Assembly: GCA_025093555.1 (NCBI GenBank)
Contig: JAIWNF010000006.1
Location: 868,001 to 932,000 of the forward strand
Length of the DNA: 64,000 nt
Source: Circinella umbellata
Taxonomy: Eukaryota; Mucoromycota; Mucoromycetes; Mucorales; Lichtheimiaceae
Direction of reading: 5' to 3'
Shown: positions 1 to 12,440 of the stretch, in pieces
How positions within the stretch are numbered: position 1 is the first letter of the stretch
Layout of the letters: every line of letters begins with the position of its first letter
The notes under the pieces: model-generated
The model's input: the letters and a program-made list of their open reading frames with translations, nothing else
Databases searched by the model: none
What the model was told of the DNA's origin: nothing
Made by a program: the position numbers and the translations under genes

Positions 1-694
1 TTCATTAATGAAACCCACTCTTTTTTCATAATCCACGATCCTTGAATCATATCCACAGGCTGTGCTACATCGGGTATTTGTGTTGTTGGAAGACATATTA
101 TATTATTGTTGTCGTTATTGGTGTTATGAAAATTGGATGGGAAAAGGACACCATGAGTTCCTAATAATGCATTTTCGTAAGGTGGCGTGTGCATGAGGCG
201 AAGCATTGTTTCCAGATATTGGGATGAAACTGGTACAACGTCTTGTTCTAATATCCAAACCCATTCGGCTGTTGTATCAATTGGTGGCAGCCACATATCT
301 TGTCGCTGCTGAAAAAGATCATGTTGTGTATCATATTCGGGTATAAGGATAGTTCGTATATTAATGTCGTTAATATTGTTTTCATTTAAGAAAGAGATAA
401 TGTTTGTTGTTGTAGTATTAATAGATGGTGATGATGTTATCAGCCACATTGTTTTGGGTTTAATTTTTTGGGCCACAATAGCTTCTAATTGTGGTTGGCT
501 TTTTTTTATGTCTGTAACACGAATGACTACATCCACTACTGGTGCTGCATGAATCGCTGATGATAATGTGGATTGATCTAATAAACTTTTCATCCCAACA
601 GAATCATGTCCTCGTTCTTTATACATTTGAAGATTTCGTAAATATGATTGTTTTGGATCAGACGGTCCTAGCGTCCAACCGTCTATAAATTATA

Positions 695-727
<33 letters not shown>

Positions 728-1110
728 TACAGAAAATTAGTAAATTTCTGATCCTATGTGGATTGAATTGATATCCAGAAGAACGCAAAAAAAAAAAAGA
801 AAAGCTCTTTTTTTTATATGTGTAAATATAAACCTTTTTCCCAACTGCTCCATTGAGGCCAATAATCTTCCTTTATAACTGAATCTGTCACGTTATTTGC
901 AATTATGGTTGGGATGGGTGGTGGTTCACTTATTATTGTCGAAGGTGTATTAGCTTTCCAGTCATGAGCTACAGGTGATGGTGGAGATGGTGCTCTTGTT
1001 GTTGTCGTTATTATCGAAAAAAGTTGACGGGTTAATAAACCGAATGTTGCAAAAACGATCAAATATACCAAGATTCGAATTGGCCGTTTTGGTGTTTGAG
1101 ACCACGGCAT
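1..1110 (-). CDS. Putative type II membrane glycosyltransferase, cut by the left edge
   Basis: Two exons on the minus strand: 834-1110 (start at 1110) and <1-682. The intron (683-833) has GT and TATAG borders and the phase closes as Lys-Asp-Gly-Trp-Thr. The N-terminus is MPWSQTPKRPIRI followed by one hydrophobic segment (about residues 12-30) and a Ser/Thr/Pro-rich stem, the layout of a Golgi type II glycosyltransferase. Exon 2 contains WVWILEQDVVP, LLGTHGVLFP and DMIQGSWIMKKEWV. These resemble the GT-A fold motifs of fungal glycosyltransferases, with an E-Q-D acidic site where D-x-D is usual. About 320 residues are visible and the C-terminus lies outside the window. The family is inferred from motifs; the sugar donor and acceptor are unknown. 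Confidence 0.6.
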
Positions 1111-1899
1111 GGAAGTAGGAGAAAAAAAAGAAAGTTTAAAAAAAACCGACGTGTAAAAAAAAAGTATTTCTTGTTATTTTGACTATATAAAAACCAACAT
1201 ATAATAACAAATAATAATAATATAGTAGAGTGAAAACAATTGCTTCTTTTTTTTTTATTTTAAAGCAGAAAAAAAAAAGAGAGGGGCAGGGGAGAAGAGA
1301 TTCGGTGGAAACACTGGAAAAAGTTCAACAAAATATAAATGCAACAATTCAATTATAGTCCGCGAACTTTTTTTTTTTTTTTCAAGATCAGTTAAGCAGC
1401 TTCTTTCATTTCTATACTTTTTAAATATATTTGTTTACACACAGAATATTGATTTTATACTCTATTTATATTGAGTTTTATAATAAAAAAAATGGTACTA
1501 TAAATGATATATAAAAGTTGGTTAATTGATCGACTGATCTATTAGTTGTTTAATTGCTTGTTTGTTTATAGATGGGAGAACAAGTAGTGCATGTGTGAGA
1601 ATGTATATGTGTGACCGGGAAAAAAAAGGGAGGAGATCTATGTACAAGAAAAAAATATAAGGATAATCCAAGTTGTAAAAGAAATAATATATTATGCTAA
1701 TAGATGTAATGGAATGTATGTGTCTGTATAGTAGGTGTTTGCGAAAAAAAAAATGTTTACATGTCGTTGTATGTAATTAATCATAATGAAGAGGAATTAT
1801 TGTTATTGTCGTTTTGCTAATGTTGTGGGAAAGATAAGGTATCATCATTTATATTATAATGATATAATTTCAATTTAGGAAAAAATATCCATGTGAGGT
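1111..1899. other. Intergenic, about 0.8 kb
   Basis: AT-rich spacer holding the upstream region of the glycosyltransferase and the 3' region of the PQ-loop gene. It has many A and T homopolymers and no credible ORF or RNA gene. Confidence 0.6.
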
Positions 1900-3417
1900 T
1901 TAGACTGTAATTTCACATCGTTGTTGTTGGTATCTTTTGCTGTCTCGTCTCCAGTAATATAAAAATTGACAAAAGATGGTAAAATCAAAACATAAAGTAC
2001 CCGAACTACCAATAAGATAAGGAATAGCTTCAATCAAAGATTCGGGTGTTGCGTTGGGGTTCGTTAAAATACTGGCTGTATAAGTCAAATTACCCAATGC
2101 GGCACAAAGAAACAATGTTGGAGATAAGCCATCAATTGATCTCCGTTTATGGTTTTTATAAATCTGGGGGACACGCGACATGAGATAAAGTGTGGTGCAA
2201 ATCCAAGCAAAGATACGACCAATCACAAGTGCATTGTCTTGAACTGAAAAAAAGTCATCGTCATTAATTATTGTTGATGATGATGCAGTTGTTACCAAGT
2301 TACTACTTGAACTTGTTGCTGTCGTTGTTAAGAAACGGAAACCAAGCAACATGATAGCCATCAATGTTTTATTGTTGCTAGTATTATGTGTATCATTCAA
2401 TGTATACCATTTACTAGGGGATGATGATGCTGAATAAGGTGCTAATTCATCTTCAAAAGACTTGTCTTCAATCAAAAGAGGCGTCCGGGCCGAAGGATGT
2501 TGAAACACCCGCGAAAGTGCGTCATCTGGCGCAGTATTATTTGATCGTTTGCTTTTGGATGACGACCTTCTTTTGTCTTTAGAAGTATAATAAATCCATT
2601 GTCCTAATAGACATAAATCGATCAATACAAAATAGGTTCCAAGATATCGTTGAAATGGAAGCTGATCGGTTAAAATACACCCAATAAGATTTGCGGCATC
2701 GCCTAAATATAATAATTATAATAAAGGTTATTTATAAATAAAAATCACGTTGGGATTTTAATCCCCCATTATTCACTGCATGATGTCAGTTGTATGCGCG
2801 TGGAGTAATCTAGTTGACGTTCCACAGCATAAGAAGGGGGAGAAGTGATTATGAATTTTCTTATTTTACCTGCTAGCCATATGCCCAGAAAATTGATACT
2901 AAGAGAATCGACAGAAGAGATCTTATAATTTTCTATTACTTGACTAATAGTATATGTTCCAAGTAAAATGAAAAAAGGGCAAAAAAAAAAAAGTTAGCTA
3001 TTATGATTTTTGATCATATCCCCGCACTGACACACAGCCTATATATTTATATTCTCACGTCATTCCCATATGTCGTCAACGGGAATAAAAATAAAATAAA
3101 ATAAAAAAAAACACATACGGAAGTTGAGCATTCAACCAGCATAAAATGGACATATAACCAAGAAGTAAACTAATCGCTTCTTGTGTAGTATAAACACAAT
3201 CACCAAAAATCAACTGTTTTTGTAAAGATATATATATATATATAGATATATAATCGTCGTATTAATTTTTTATTATTGTATTTTATTAAAAAAGGTAGAA
3301 AAAAAAAGGCTTTTTTTTTGAAAAGCGGAATCGTAAAAAAAATGATTAGGAAGAAAGAAAGAAAAAACATACATGTATCCAATTTATATATCCTTCTGTT
3401 GCATCGCATTGAGTCAT
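1900..3417 (-). CDS. PQ-loop repeat transporter of the Ypq1/PQLC2 type
   Basis: Four exons on the minus strand: 3373-3417, 3119-3213, 2943-2870 and 2702-1900, giving 338 residues with phase closing throughout. All donors are GT and all acceptors AG. Two PQ-loops are visible: NAQLPQVIENYK before SSVDSLS (about residues 45-60), and SRVPQIYKNHKRRS in the last exon. GDAANLIGCIL and DGLSPTLFLCAALGN are typical of the vacuolar/lysosomal cationic amino acid exporter group (yeast Ypq1-3, human PQLC2), which has seven membrane helices. The loop between helices 4 and 5 is long and Ser/Asn-rich. Probably vacuolar membrane. Exact substrate unproven. Confidence 0.87.
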
Positions 3418-5923
3418 AATAATAATGTGTTGATATTGAAAAAAGAAGGATTTAAACAATGGAAAAGAAATGGAAAGAAAAAAAAAAGTTATATACAAAA
3501 GAAAAAAAGGGAAAAAAAAAAGGGTTCCTGCTGTCTTGAGTCTAAGACTATTTATATAAAAAAAAAATTCTGGATAGCGATAGAAAAAGGATGCACTATG
3601 ACTGTAATGACTTAATTCTCTTTATTGATACCAAAATTTCCTTTTCAAGATTGTTCAGGTACGCAGCTCCCCCTCCCCCAATTGATAGAATTAACGGCGT
3701 TTTTTCACATTTAGTGATGTTATCGTTCGGAATCTTACAAATTCACCAATCAAAAATTTTCAGGTTCCCTTCATCGCCCCCTTAAATCTTCGGGTTCATG
3801 TCCCTCAACCTTTTATTCCCTTTTCGAGTTGTATAATTTAAATATTCTAAATAGTCTATAATTTCTATCATTTTGCAATAGCCTAATATCATGCCGAGGT
3901 GAAAAAGAAATTGGGATATGAGCTATTGTTCTTCATTAGATTCTTTTTCTTTTTGACATTGAAATCCATAATATTAGATAATAGAATAACTCAAAAGTAA
4001 TAAATAAATTAAATGTTATAGAATTATTGCGTAATAAGAGATAACATGATGGGGGATTTTGCATTTGTTTTTTTTTCTAATTTGAGAAAAGACGTAACAT
4101 ATCATGTGGGGAATGATGATGGCTATGGTTTATGGATGATCATAAATATTCCTCACATTCTAGCTTTAGTCCCCCCCACCAGTTTATTTTTTTGTGTTAA
4201 CCCCCCTTAAAAAATTCGTTATCTTTTTTATTACTATAAGTATTATTTTTTATCTTTATCATCAAACAAAATTAGTTTTCTACGATAAAAAGCTTTTATT
4301 GAATCACTTGCATGAATCGTATTCTATTGAATAAATAATCCAATAGATCAAGACACTTCTATTTTTGGTTTTCCAGAGTCTGTTGGACCCACTAAATATT
4401 AAAGATGACCAATAGCATTGATACGTTTTTAAATGACTGCATAAAACAAGGCCCTCGTGTTAAATAATGTTGTACATAGTCGTATAAAAAGAGTCTTTGC
4501 TACGCAACTCGTGGAACTATTGATCAACTATTTGTGGGGTCAGGTTTGCTGTCTTGATTCTCACTATTTGAAACCCGTGGTCTTGCAATACTACGATTCT
4601 GTCAATGACTCTGTTGGGCTTTAATACTAATGGAAATTATTACTCGATGGACATAATATAGGAAACAATAAAGACAATAGATTTGAGGGACTATTGCCAT
4701 GACAACTCGATTGTTGAAATCAGGAATGGTGATTGCTAAATATTGTGGAGGAATGTTAATGAGACAAGGAATTAAAAGTATAATTAAAAATAATGATGAC
4801 ATTGTTTATGTGCTTGGCTGTTTTATCCGAATCTTACTATACCACTATTAAGGCATTCTACTAGTAATAGTTTAACATAGGGTAAGCCTAAAAATCAGGT
4901 AGTTTTTAAAAAAAAGTGATTTTCATTTTGTTTACTGTATTGTTTTTAATGTTTGTGGAGAAGCAGTAAACAAGAAGATTATTGGTCATGTGGTTAAAGA
5001 AAACTTTTGCTTTGTGATGAACTGAAAAAGAAGAACAAGAATAATTAAATGTACTTCTCAAAGTCATTCCTACTTGTTCTTAGTAAAAAAAGAACTACTG
5101 TTTATTACTACTAATAGTATTATATTTTATTACGTACTGAAGTTTGTAATAGTAACAATATGTATTCATATATTGTGTAATATGCAAAAGCCTACTACTA
5201 GTTTACATAGATCTTTATCTGAATGACAATGAATATACCATTATGGCTATTCCCGGAACAAATATCCCGAACGATCTATCAAACAGGCGTTATTCTGAGT
5301 CCGCTTAGCTCAATCAAATTCTCTTGCTTGCCTTTAGACAAAAAAGTTTTTAGACTCCATTAAAAAAAATATATATCCCGGTTCCGTTAACTATTTTTTT
5401 TTCCACGCATTAACCATTATTGTTCCTTAAAGCAATCAGAGAGAGTTTATGCGAAAATGCAGGAGAAAAAGAAAAATACAACTGTACGTAGCACATTTTG
5501 TCCCAATTGAATGGTGTCACTATGTGCTACCCAACCTACTGTCGCTTATAGTTTTATATATTACACAAATTGTTCTTGGTAATAATTATTTTTGGGAAGA
5601 AAACTAAAAAATGTTTTGCTTCATAGTTTACAGACTTTGCATGGCATCTTTTTTTTTTATATTTTTTTGCTCCGCCCATACCAAATGTTGGCGCGTTTTT
5701 CTTTCCTTCTTGATATTCTAAAGTGGAAGTTGGTGCATTGTACCTTATCGTTATTGTTATTATTTCTTTCTCACAACTAATAAGTTTTTTTTTTTAAAAA
5801 GAGAGAATAGAGCAGTTGTATAGTTATAAAACAAAGAACCCATTATAATTATTTCCCCTCTTACCACTTATAAAAAAACTCTTCTTCACCCCCCCCTTTT
5901 TTTTGTTTCCCTTCTTTCGTTAA
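3418..5923. other. Intergenic, about 2.5 kb, no gene recognised
   Basis: Very AT-rich with homopolymer runs. Short ORFs at 3591-3785, 4602-4802 (-) and 5592-5780 are low-complexity or hydrophobic and show no motif. The last 150 bases (C- and T-rich tracts) are probably the promoter and leader of the DCN1-like gene. No tRNA B-box was seen. Confidence 0.5.
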
Positions 5924-7543
5924 ATGTCGTTGAAGCGTAGTTGGGATTTATATAAAACAACTGACTATTATTATATTCAACGACAACAACAAGAACACCA
6001 AGAAATAACAATGGGTGCAAAACACAGTAGTATGACGCATTCGTCGAAAAAAGCGAAACGATCTAATAGTAATGTTAAACTAAATCAATCTCGAGCAACA
6101 GCAACATATAATGGTTATCAACATCAATCGCACCAACAATCATTAAAAGCACCATTACAAAATACCGATTCTACACATAACAAAGATATTATCAATGATA
6201 CAACGTGCTCCGTTTCTCCACCAGAGTAAGGAACTAATAAGAGCATAGGCTTATATATATCTTTTTTTTTTCTTTCACATATTTTCTACGAGTTTTAGTT
6301 TATATCATATACAAAAATAATAACCTATAATTATTATTACTATTATAGATCAGTAAAGGTAAATGATAATAATATTCAATAATCAAAGAAAACAAAAAGT
6401 GGGTGATATTAATAATAAATATATCAATAATAAGGTCAATGAAGAAGCATGCCAACATTTGTTTAAACATTATGCTGACCCCGATACCCCCGATATGATA
6501 TCACCTGAGGGAACACAGATTTTTTTTGAAGATTTAGGATTATCATTAGAAGATGTAAGTTATATATATTATGCTGACTAGTATTCAACCTATCAGTACT
6601 TTTAATAATATTATTATTACTATTAGGTCTTGGTGATTGTCATTGCTTGGAAAATGCAATCAGAAACAATGGGTAAATTTTCTTTGAATTCATCTGATAC
6701 AATACAAATACTTACCAGTACGATTCATATAATTATTAGGTTATATCACCAAAGATGAATGGATGACTGGAATGAATGCATTAGGGTAAAGTACTAATAA
6801 TAGTAATGGTAGTAGTATATATACATACATTGTTGCTGTTGAAGATTGGTATTATTAATAATAAAAGATATAAATAAATTTAGGGTTGACTCAATTGATA
6901 AACTTAAACAAAAGCGTAATGATTTAGAAGCTGTTGTACATAATTCAGATGAAATGAAAGATGTGTATCGTTACACTTTTGGCTACGCAAAAAATAAGGA
7001 TCAAAAATGCATGGATATTGATGTAATTGTTATAAAATATTATATATTATTAGTAAAAATTATAATCATGGATTTATATATTTAATTTGCAAAAAAAATC
7101 TTATTATTAGGTGGCGTGTGTATTATGGACAATGATGATGGGTCAGCAATTCCCTATAGTAGAAGATTTTATACAATTTCTACAGGTAATAATAATTATT
7201 ATGTAGAAAGGAAAACATCATTGTTACATAATGATCATGTGATTAAACTTATATTTATTATTATACTTATAGGAAAAGAAACCAGTAAAAGTAATCAATC
7301 GTGATCAATGGCAAAGCTTTTTGGAATTTGTATTGACAGTATCTAATGATTTATCAGATTATGATGAAATGTCCGCATGTATGTTTTGTCTCCCTTTTTA
7401 TTATTATTATTATTATAGTTACGTATTGAAAAGTTTAATGATAATAGTATTGGTTGTAATACTGAGCTAATTATTCTTTTTTTTCAGGGCCAGTACTTTT
7501 GGATGAATTTGTTGAATGGAAACGAGAACAACAACAACAATAA
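5924..7543 (+). CDS. DCN1-like protein (cullin neddylation factor, PONY domain)
   Basis: Nine exons: 5924-6225, 6349-6358 (a 10-nt microexon), 6435-6554, 6627-6672, 6740-6785, 6884-7022, 7111-7185, 7273-7378 and 7488-7543. This gives 299 residues from the first ATG. The second half is a PONY/Dcn1 domain: FEDLGLSLED, VLVIVIAWKMQSE, KDEWMTGMNALG and the C-terminal AWPVLLDEFVEW, which includes the conserved Ala/Asp of the cullin-binding patch. Dcn1 proteins act with Rbx1 as co-E3 for attaching Nedd8 to cullins. No UBA domain is visible; the N-terminus is Ser/Asn/Gln-rich. An in-frame ATG at 6011 would give a 270-residue protein starting MGAKHSS, an N-myristoylation signature, so the start is uncertain. 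Cand1 and Met30 in this window act in the same pathway. Confidence 0.9.
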
Positions 7544-9161
7544 GAAGAAGAATTAACTTTTTTTTCTGGTATAAAATAGTAGCAGTAAATTATTTTTTCA
7601 TTACCTTTTGACACAACCCATACACAGACACAAAGCTTTCTCTCTTTTTTATTACTATTCCACTCTCATTTTCTTTTCTTCTCTCATCAATTTAATCAGT
7701 ACTATCACCTTTTTTGTTTGTCTATTGTACATAGCTTATATATATGCTTTTTTTTTGTTATTTTACGTATGTTGTAAGTGTAACTTATTGTTATGTGTCA
7801 TCATAAGCTTATATATATATTTATATATATATTGTTTCGTAGTTTGTAACAATATCAAGATCGGATCAATTATTCCGAGTGTTTGATGTATTATGAAAGA
7901 AAGGGATCAAACAACTTAGTTGTACATATGTATAACGGCATGTTTTACTGCCTTTAGACGTCAGTGAACCTTATTGTATTGATATCACTTTATATATAGG
8001 ACACATGAGAAGTTTTTTAATTGTAAAACAAACTTTGTACCAACCTTTGACAGTACATCATTTATGACATCGTTGTTATGGTTATTAAATGACTTTGAAA
8101 AATTAGGTATCATGGCTATTTACAACAACCAACACATTTGTTTTGTCTTCCTTCCTGTACTAATATAAGTTGATAATTCGTGCAACAATAAAAAGGAAAA
8201 AAAAAAACAAGGCCCATAAAATATTTGCTATCCGTGGATAAGAGATAGATAGATCTAGTTTACTGGTTTGACAAATATCTTACATGTATTTTCAGCATCC
8301 ATGGAATCATTATGTTGTGCACGGTTACCTTTTATTTTCTTATTCTAATTATAATATAACGTAGTTGTATACAAAAAAAAAATAACAAACAAATATCACT
8401 TGAGAATTCTTATGTTTGGACGCCCAAAAAAAAAAAACTGGTCCCGTGGCGTGATCCAAATTTCGAAATATTAATACTTTTACATAGAATCTAACCAAGA
8501 GAGTGGTTGTTGTTACTATGTTGTGGATCAGCAGTTTTTTTTTTGTTGTTGGGGCGCGTTGAATAGTGTTCTGAATCATTTATGTCAAAAATTCATGCAA
8601 AATTATTTTTCTCAAATGGCACAAAAAAAGGTATGATGGAATAGAGAGCACACATGCATTAAATTATTAGTGATAAACTGTTCAGTTTCAGATACGAGAG
8701 AAAGAGATTAGCAACTATTGTATAGAAAAAAAAAGACAAATTTGACTAGAAAAAGTAATCAATGCGTGTGACCTTGTGAATATGGGAATCATTGGCGATC
8801 GATTTCCACGAGAAACAAGGAGAAGATAGAAATAGGGAAATGTGGAACCATTGTAAAACTAAAAGTGTCGGCATTGGGTCCGAGAGTGTATAAACTACAA
8901 AAGAACAAAACAACAAAGAAAAAAGGTAGTCAGTGAAATATTTAGTAGTCAGTGAAAAAAAAAAAACAAAAATTGATATATAAAAGCAGGAATGAAAAAA
9001 AAAAAATTGAAAAAGAAACAAAAGTAATCAATCTCCTTTTTTCTCTTTCTCTTTTTGATTTTTATTATCACTTTAACTGTATCTAGTCATACAGCCACGA
9101 GAAGAAGAAAAAGCTACATATATATATATATATATATATACATATAAAACATATCCATTAA
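7544..9161. other. Intergenic, about 1.6 kb
   Basis: 3' region of the DCN1-like gene followed by AT-rich spacer. ORFs here (7608-7886, 8349-8579 minus, 8746-9021 minus) are Phe/Ile/Leu/Tyr runs from T-rich DNA. A TA-repeat and ACATATAAAAC at about 9119-9150 may be the promoter of the next small gene. Confidence 0.5.
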
Positions 9162-9573
9162 ATGTTGTTAAGACCTTGCGATAGTAACTCTTTTCTTTTT
9201 GCTCATTATTCCAATATGGATGAACGGTTTGGTTCTACCCAACATATTCAAAATATTATACCAAAAAATGATCATGTACAACGTGTAGATAAACTTTCTC
9301 GACATATCAGCAAAATGGTATATATTGTGTATATGATGTTTTATATAATACCTCTTCTTCTTTATCTATCTCTACTTTATTTTGATTGACCCTTTTATAA
9401 AAGCTAATTTTATCTCATATATGAATTTTGATTTTTTTTGTGCTTAGCAACAGTACAGATATCCACGTAACAACAATGGTTGCTATGATCATCTTATCAT
9501 GACGTCAAATGGTGGTAAGGGTTCCAGTCATCATAATCAGTTTCCAACCGATGGCAAACCATTAAATCACTAA
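9162..9573 (+). CDS. Small hypothetical protein, two exons
   Basis: Exon 1 at 9162-9317 and exon 2 at 9448-9573 encode 93 residues. The intron has GTATAT and TTAG borders and the phase is 0. A second in-frame ATG gives a shorter protein starting MDERFGSTQHIQN. The product is polar with His/Asn/Ser-rich ends, has no membrane segment or recognisable domain, and ends in KPLNH. Support is only the closed spliced frame and a TATA-like element just upstream. I do not recognise the family; it could be a small lineage-specific gene or a chance ORF. Confidence 0.35.
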
Positions 9574-10577
9574 TAACAATCATTGCAAAGTAATAACAAT
9601 GGTAAATAATTATACAAAATAAAACTGTATCTGTTAAGCATAAAATGAAGTAAAAAAAAAATATTTCTCACGATCACCTTTTTTTTGCATATAAACCCCA
9701 AAAGTTTTAAACCAGCTGCTCCAATTGTGATAAGTAACAGTATTTTCTCAAAAATACATGTTCTTCTCTCTCACACATTTGATTTCTCCTTTTATACCTG
9801 TTTTTACACAACAACACAAAATAGCTGAAACAACAAATATTTATGTGATACCCCCCTCCTTTCTCTCTCATTTCTGGTTTGACGACTAACGAAACCTTGA
9901 TTCCATAATTTTTATATTGTCATAATATTTTATCTATCATATTTGATTTTCTATTATGTATCAAAAATAAATTTGTCTGATCTATCTATTAAGGTGTTTA
10001 TATTCTTATCTTTAAAGATTGATTAGAAAAATAACAAGTAAAAGAGAGAAAATAACTAAACATATGAACATATGTTAGCAGTTCAATCCTGCAATAAATA
10101 TCTTATAATCAAGCGCTTCCAAAAAAGCGCGTTTTTTACAAGTTTTCACCTTGTTAAATTTTGATGTGTAAAATCTATTATACAATCAAAAGCAAGATCA
10201 AAAGCAATTATGTATTTCGTGAGAATCACTGAGTGAAAAATATTGAATATATAGAGGAATAGTAAGTACGTACTCAACCATCATCATTAAAAAGAGCACA
10301 TACACATCTTTGTTTTGGTTGCACGACTGTCTAATATTATCGGAAACAGTTTACTGTAGAGAGTAATTTTTAATTTCCAAACAAAAGATGATAATTCGTG
10401 ATCATAACAAAAAAACAAAAATAATAAACTTCATTTTTTTTTCTTGTTCTCGTTTAAAAGACTTTTTTGTGCGTCAATGTAACCATTTGAATATAACTCT
10501 TTCTCTTTCTCTTTTGTTTTTTCAAACAGCCCCCCCCCACTCTTAAAAAAGAACAACTCTTTACTTTATAAATCATT
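9574..10577. other. Intergenic, about 1 kb
   Basis: AT-rich spacer with no ORF of note. It contains GCGCTTCCAAAAAAGCGCG-like inverted sequence near 10114-10132. The final stretch with T- and C-rich tracts and CTTTATAAATC leads into the ferritin start. I see no recognisable iron-response element, but I could not fold the leader. Confidence 0.45.
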
Positions 10578-11658
10578 ATGGAAAATTCAATTGCTAAGCA
10601 AAACTTTTCAATAGAATCGGAAAATGGTCTCAACCAACAAATCCAAATCGATCAAATTGCTCAACAACAGTATCTTTCAGCTGCCGCGTATTTTGATCGT
10701 GATGATGTTGCTTTACCTGTAAATATGTATATATATTCATCAAAATAGTGGTAGAAGTAGTATATTACTTACTTGAACTATTGAATTCATTGACAACAAA
10801 GCACAAGAAAAAAAGAGTGGGGGGCTGAAATAAACTGTTACTTTGTTATTAGGGTCTCGTAAAGCATTTTTTGGAAGAAGCTGAACACGAAGGCGAACGC
10901 GTTCAAACATTTATTGATTATCAACAGATGCGTGGTGGTGTTGCTATTGTTAAGGAGGTACCACAACCCAGCGTAAGAACGAAATTAATTTTCTTTTTTC
11001 ATTTTTCTATTTAATTCAGTTTCATAGATTTTCATATTTTACCATTAAATAGAGATGATATTAACAAGTTGGATCTATCTATCTATCTATATATATATAT
11101 GTGTGTGTGTGTATTTATGTGTACTGAATGGATGGCGGGGAGAATAGTCCGAATATGCATCTGCACGTATGGCGGTGGGTACGTCATGTTTTCTTTTTCT
11201 TTCATGTTTACAGTATATCTTCTCCAAACATCAGCGGAGAAAAATTGATAATAAATCTTTTAATATAACTTCAAAAAAATAAATAGAGGCGAGTCTTGCT
11301 TTGGAAAAAGATGTTAACAAATCCCTTTTAAACCTTACATCCATTGCGCTCAATGCCAGTGATACTCAAATGAAACATTGGTTAAAGTAAGAGAGAGATA
11401 AAGAGAGTACGATAAGATGTGCAGTAACCTTTTTCCTTCTTTTCTTTTTCGAACAAATATTTATATCTATATCTCACCAAATAATCAATCTTCATCTATA
11501 TATCTATATATAGGAGTCAACCTCTTACTCATCTTGTTGAAAATATTGAAAAGGTTGCCAAGGGTATCACACAATTGGAACGTACTCATGGTGAAGGATT
11601 GGGTCTTTACTTATATGATCAAGCAATCTTAAACAATGATGGTGAATTTACAGTTTGA
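10578..11658 (+). CDS. Ferritin-family protein with a degenerate ferroxidase centre
   Basis: Four exons (10578-10718, 10853-10972, 11289-11386, 11514-11658) encode 167 residues, near the usual 170-180. YFDRDDVAL, QQMRGG, ALEKDVNKSLLNL and a GEGLGLYLYDQ C-terminus mark the four-helix ferritin fold, which stores iron as a 24-mer. Aligned to human H-chain numbering, the ferroxidase ligands are D27 (for E), Y34 kept, H61 (for E), E62 kept, R65 (for H), N107 (for E) and L141 (for Q). The site is therefore mostly lost, as in animal L chains. The B-C loop is about 10 residues shorter than usual; either it is truly short or a small exon in the 316-base intron 2 was missed. Probably cytosolic. Confidence 0.88.
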
Positions 11659-12440
11659 ATCATTTAATTGTCAATAACTATGATAATAAAAATTTGAAGA
11701 ACACGAAAAGATTCGACGAACAAAAGTAAATCAATTAGAAAAAATTATTATTTAATTACGTATGAAAAATATTATTCTCTTATTATTATACCGTTTTCAT
11801 GTCTGTAATTTGCGTGGTTATAGAATCTTCTTTACATATGTGTGATATAATTGTGTCACTGATTATGCGTCACAATAGTAGATAGGAATGATAGTTGCAG
11901 AATATTTTGATCTCGCCTGTATTACTTCTGCTTCTTATTGTACAGTGCTTGTAATCCAATTAGCAGAGTGAATAAGTAATATATGATTACTAGTGTAATA
12001 ATTAATTATGAGTAAATAGTAATAATAATAATAGATAAAGAGTTGTATAATAACTGTCTGATGTATATGGAATGTTATTTACAATTCTGGGGTTACTTTG
12101 TGATTCCCTAGAAAATTAACCCTCGGTATAAGTAGGTATAAAGCTCAACATTTGAGCTTTGCAACCACTCCTGCACCACACTGTTGTAAAACTTGGGCTG
12201 TAAAGTTACAACCGTAAGTGATTTACACATTATCATTTAGTATCGCGAACCCTCTTCTAACTTAGAGCATCATTAACACATTTAATGAAACTATACTTGA
12301 ATACCATTTTCATAACTCAAACAGAAAAAGTTGAATTTAGCCAAAAGCTTTCTTTTGAGCAAAAGAAAAAATAAAAATACAACACCCGACTATCATTTAT
12401 ACTCTTCACACTATTTTCATTCAATAGATCTTGAAAAAAA
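11659..12440. other. Intergenic, about 0.8 kb
   Basis: 3' region of ferritin and promoter of APC2. It contains an AAGCTCAACATTTGAGCTT palindrome near 12141-12159. No ORF or RNA gene recognised. Confidence 0.45.

Noticed and set aside
4602..4802. Hydrophobic 66-residue ORF on the minus strand
   Set aside because: No upstream continuation, no homologous motif, and AT-rich context typical of noise.
10080..10110. CAGTTCAATCCTGC resembling a tRNA B-box
   Set aside because: No matching A-box or acceptor stem could be placed around it.
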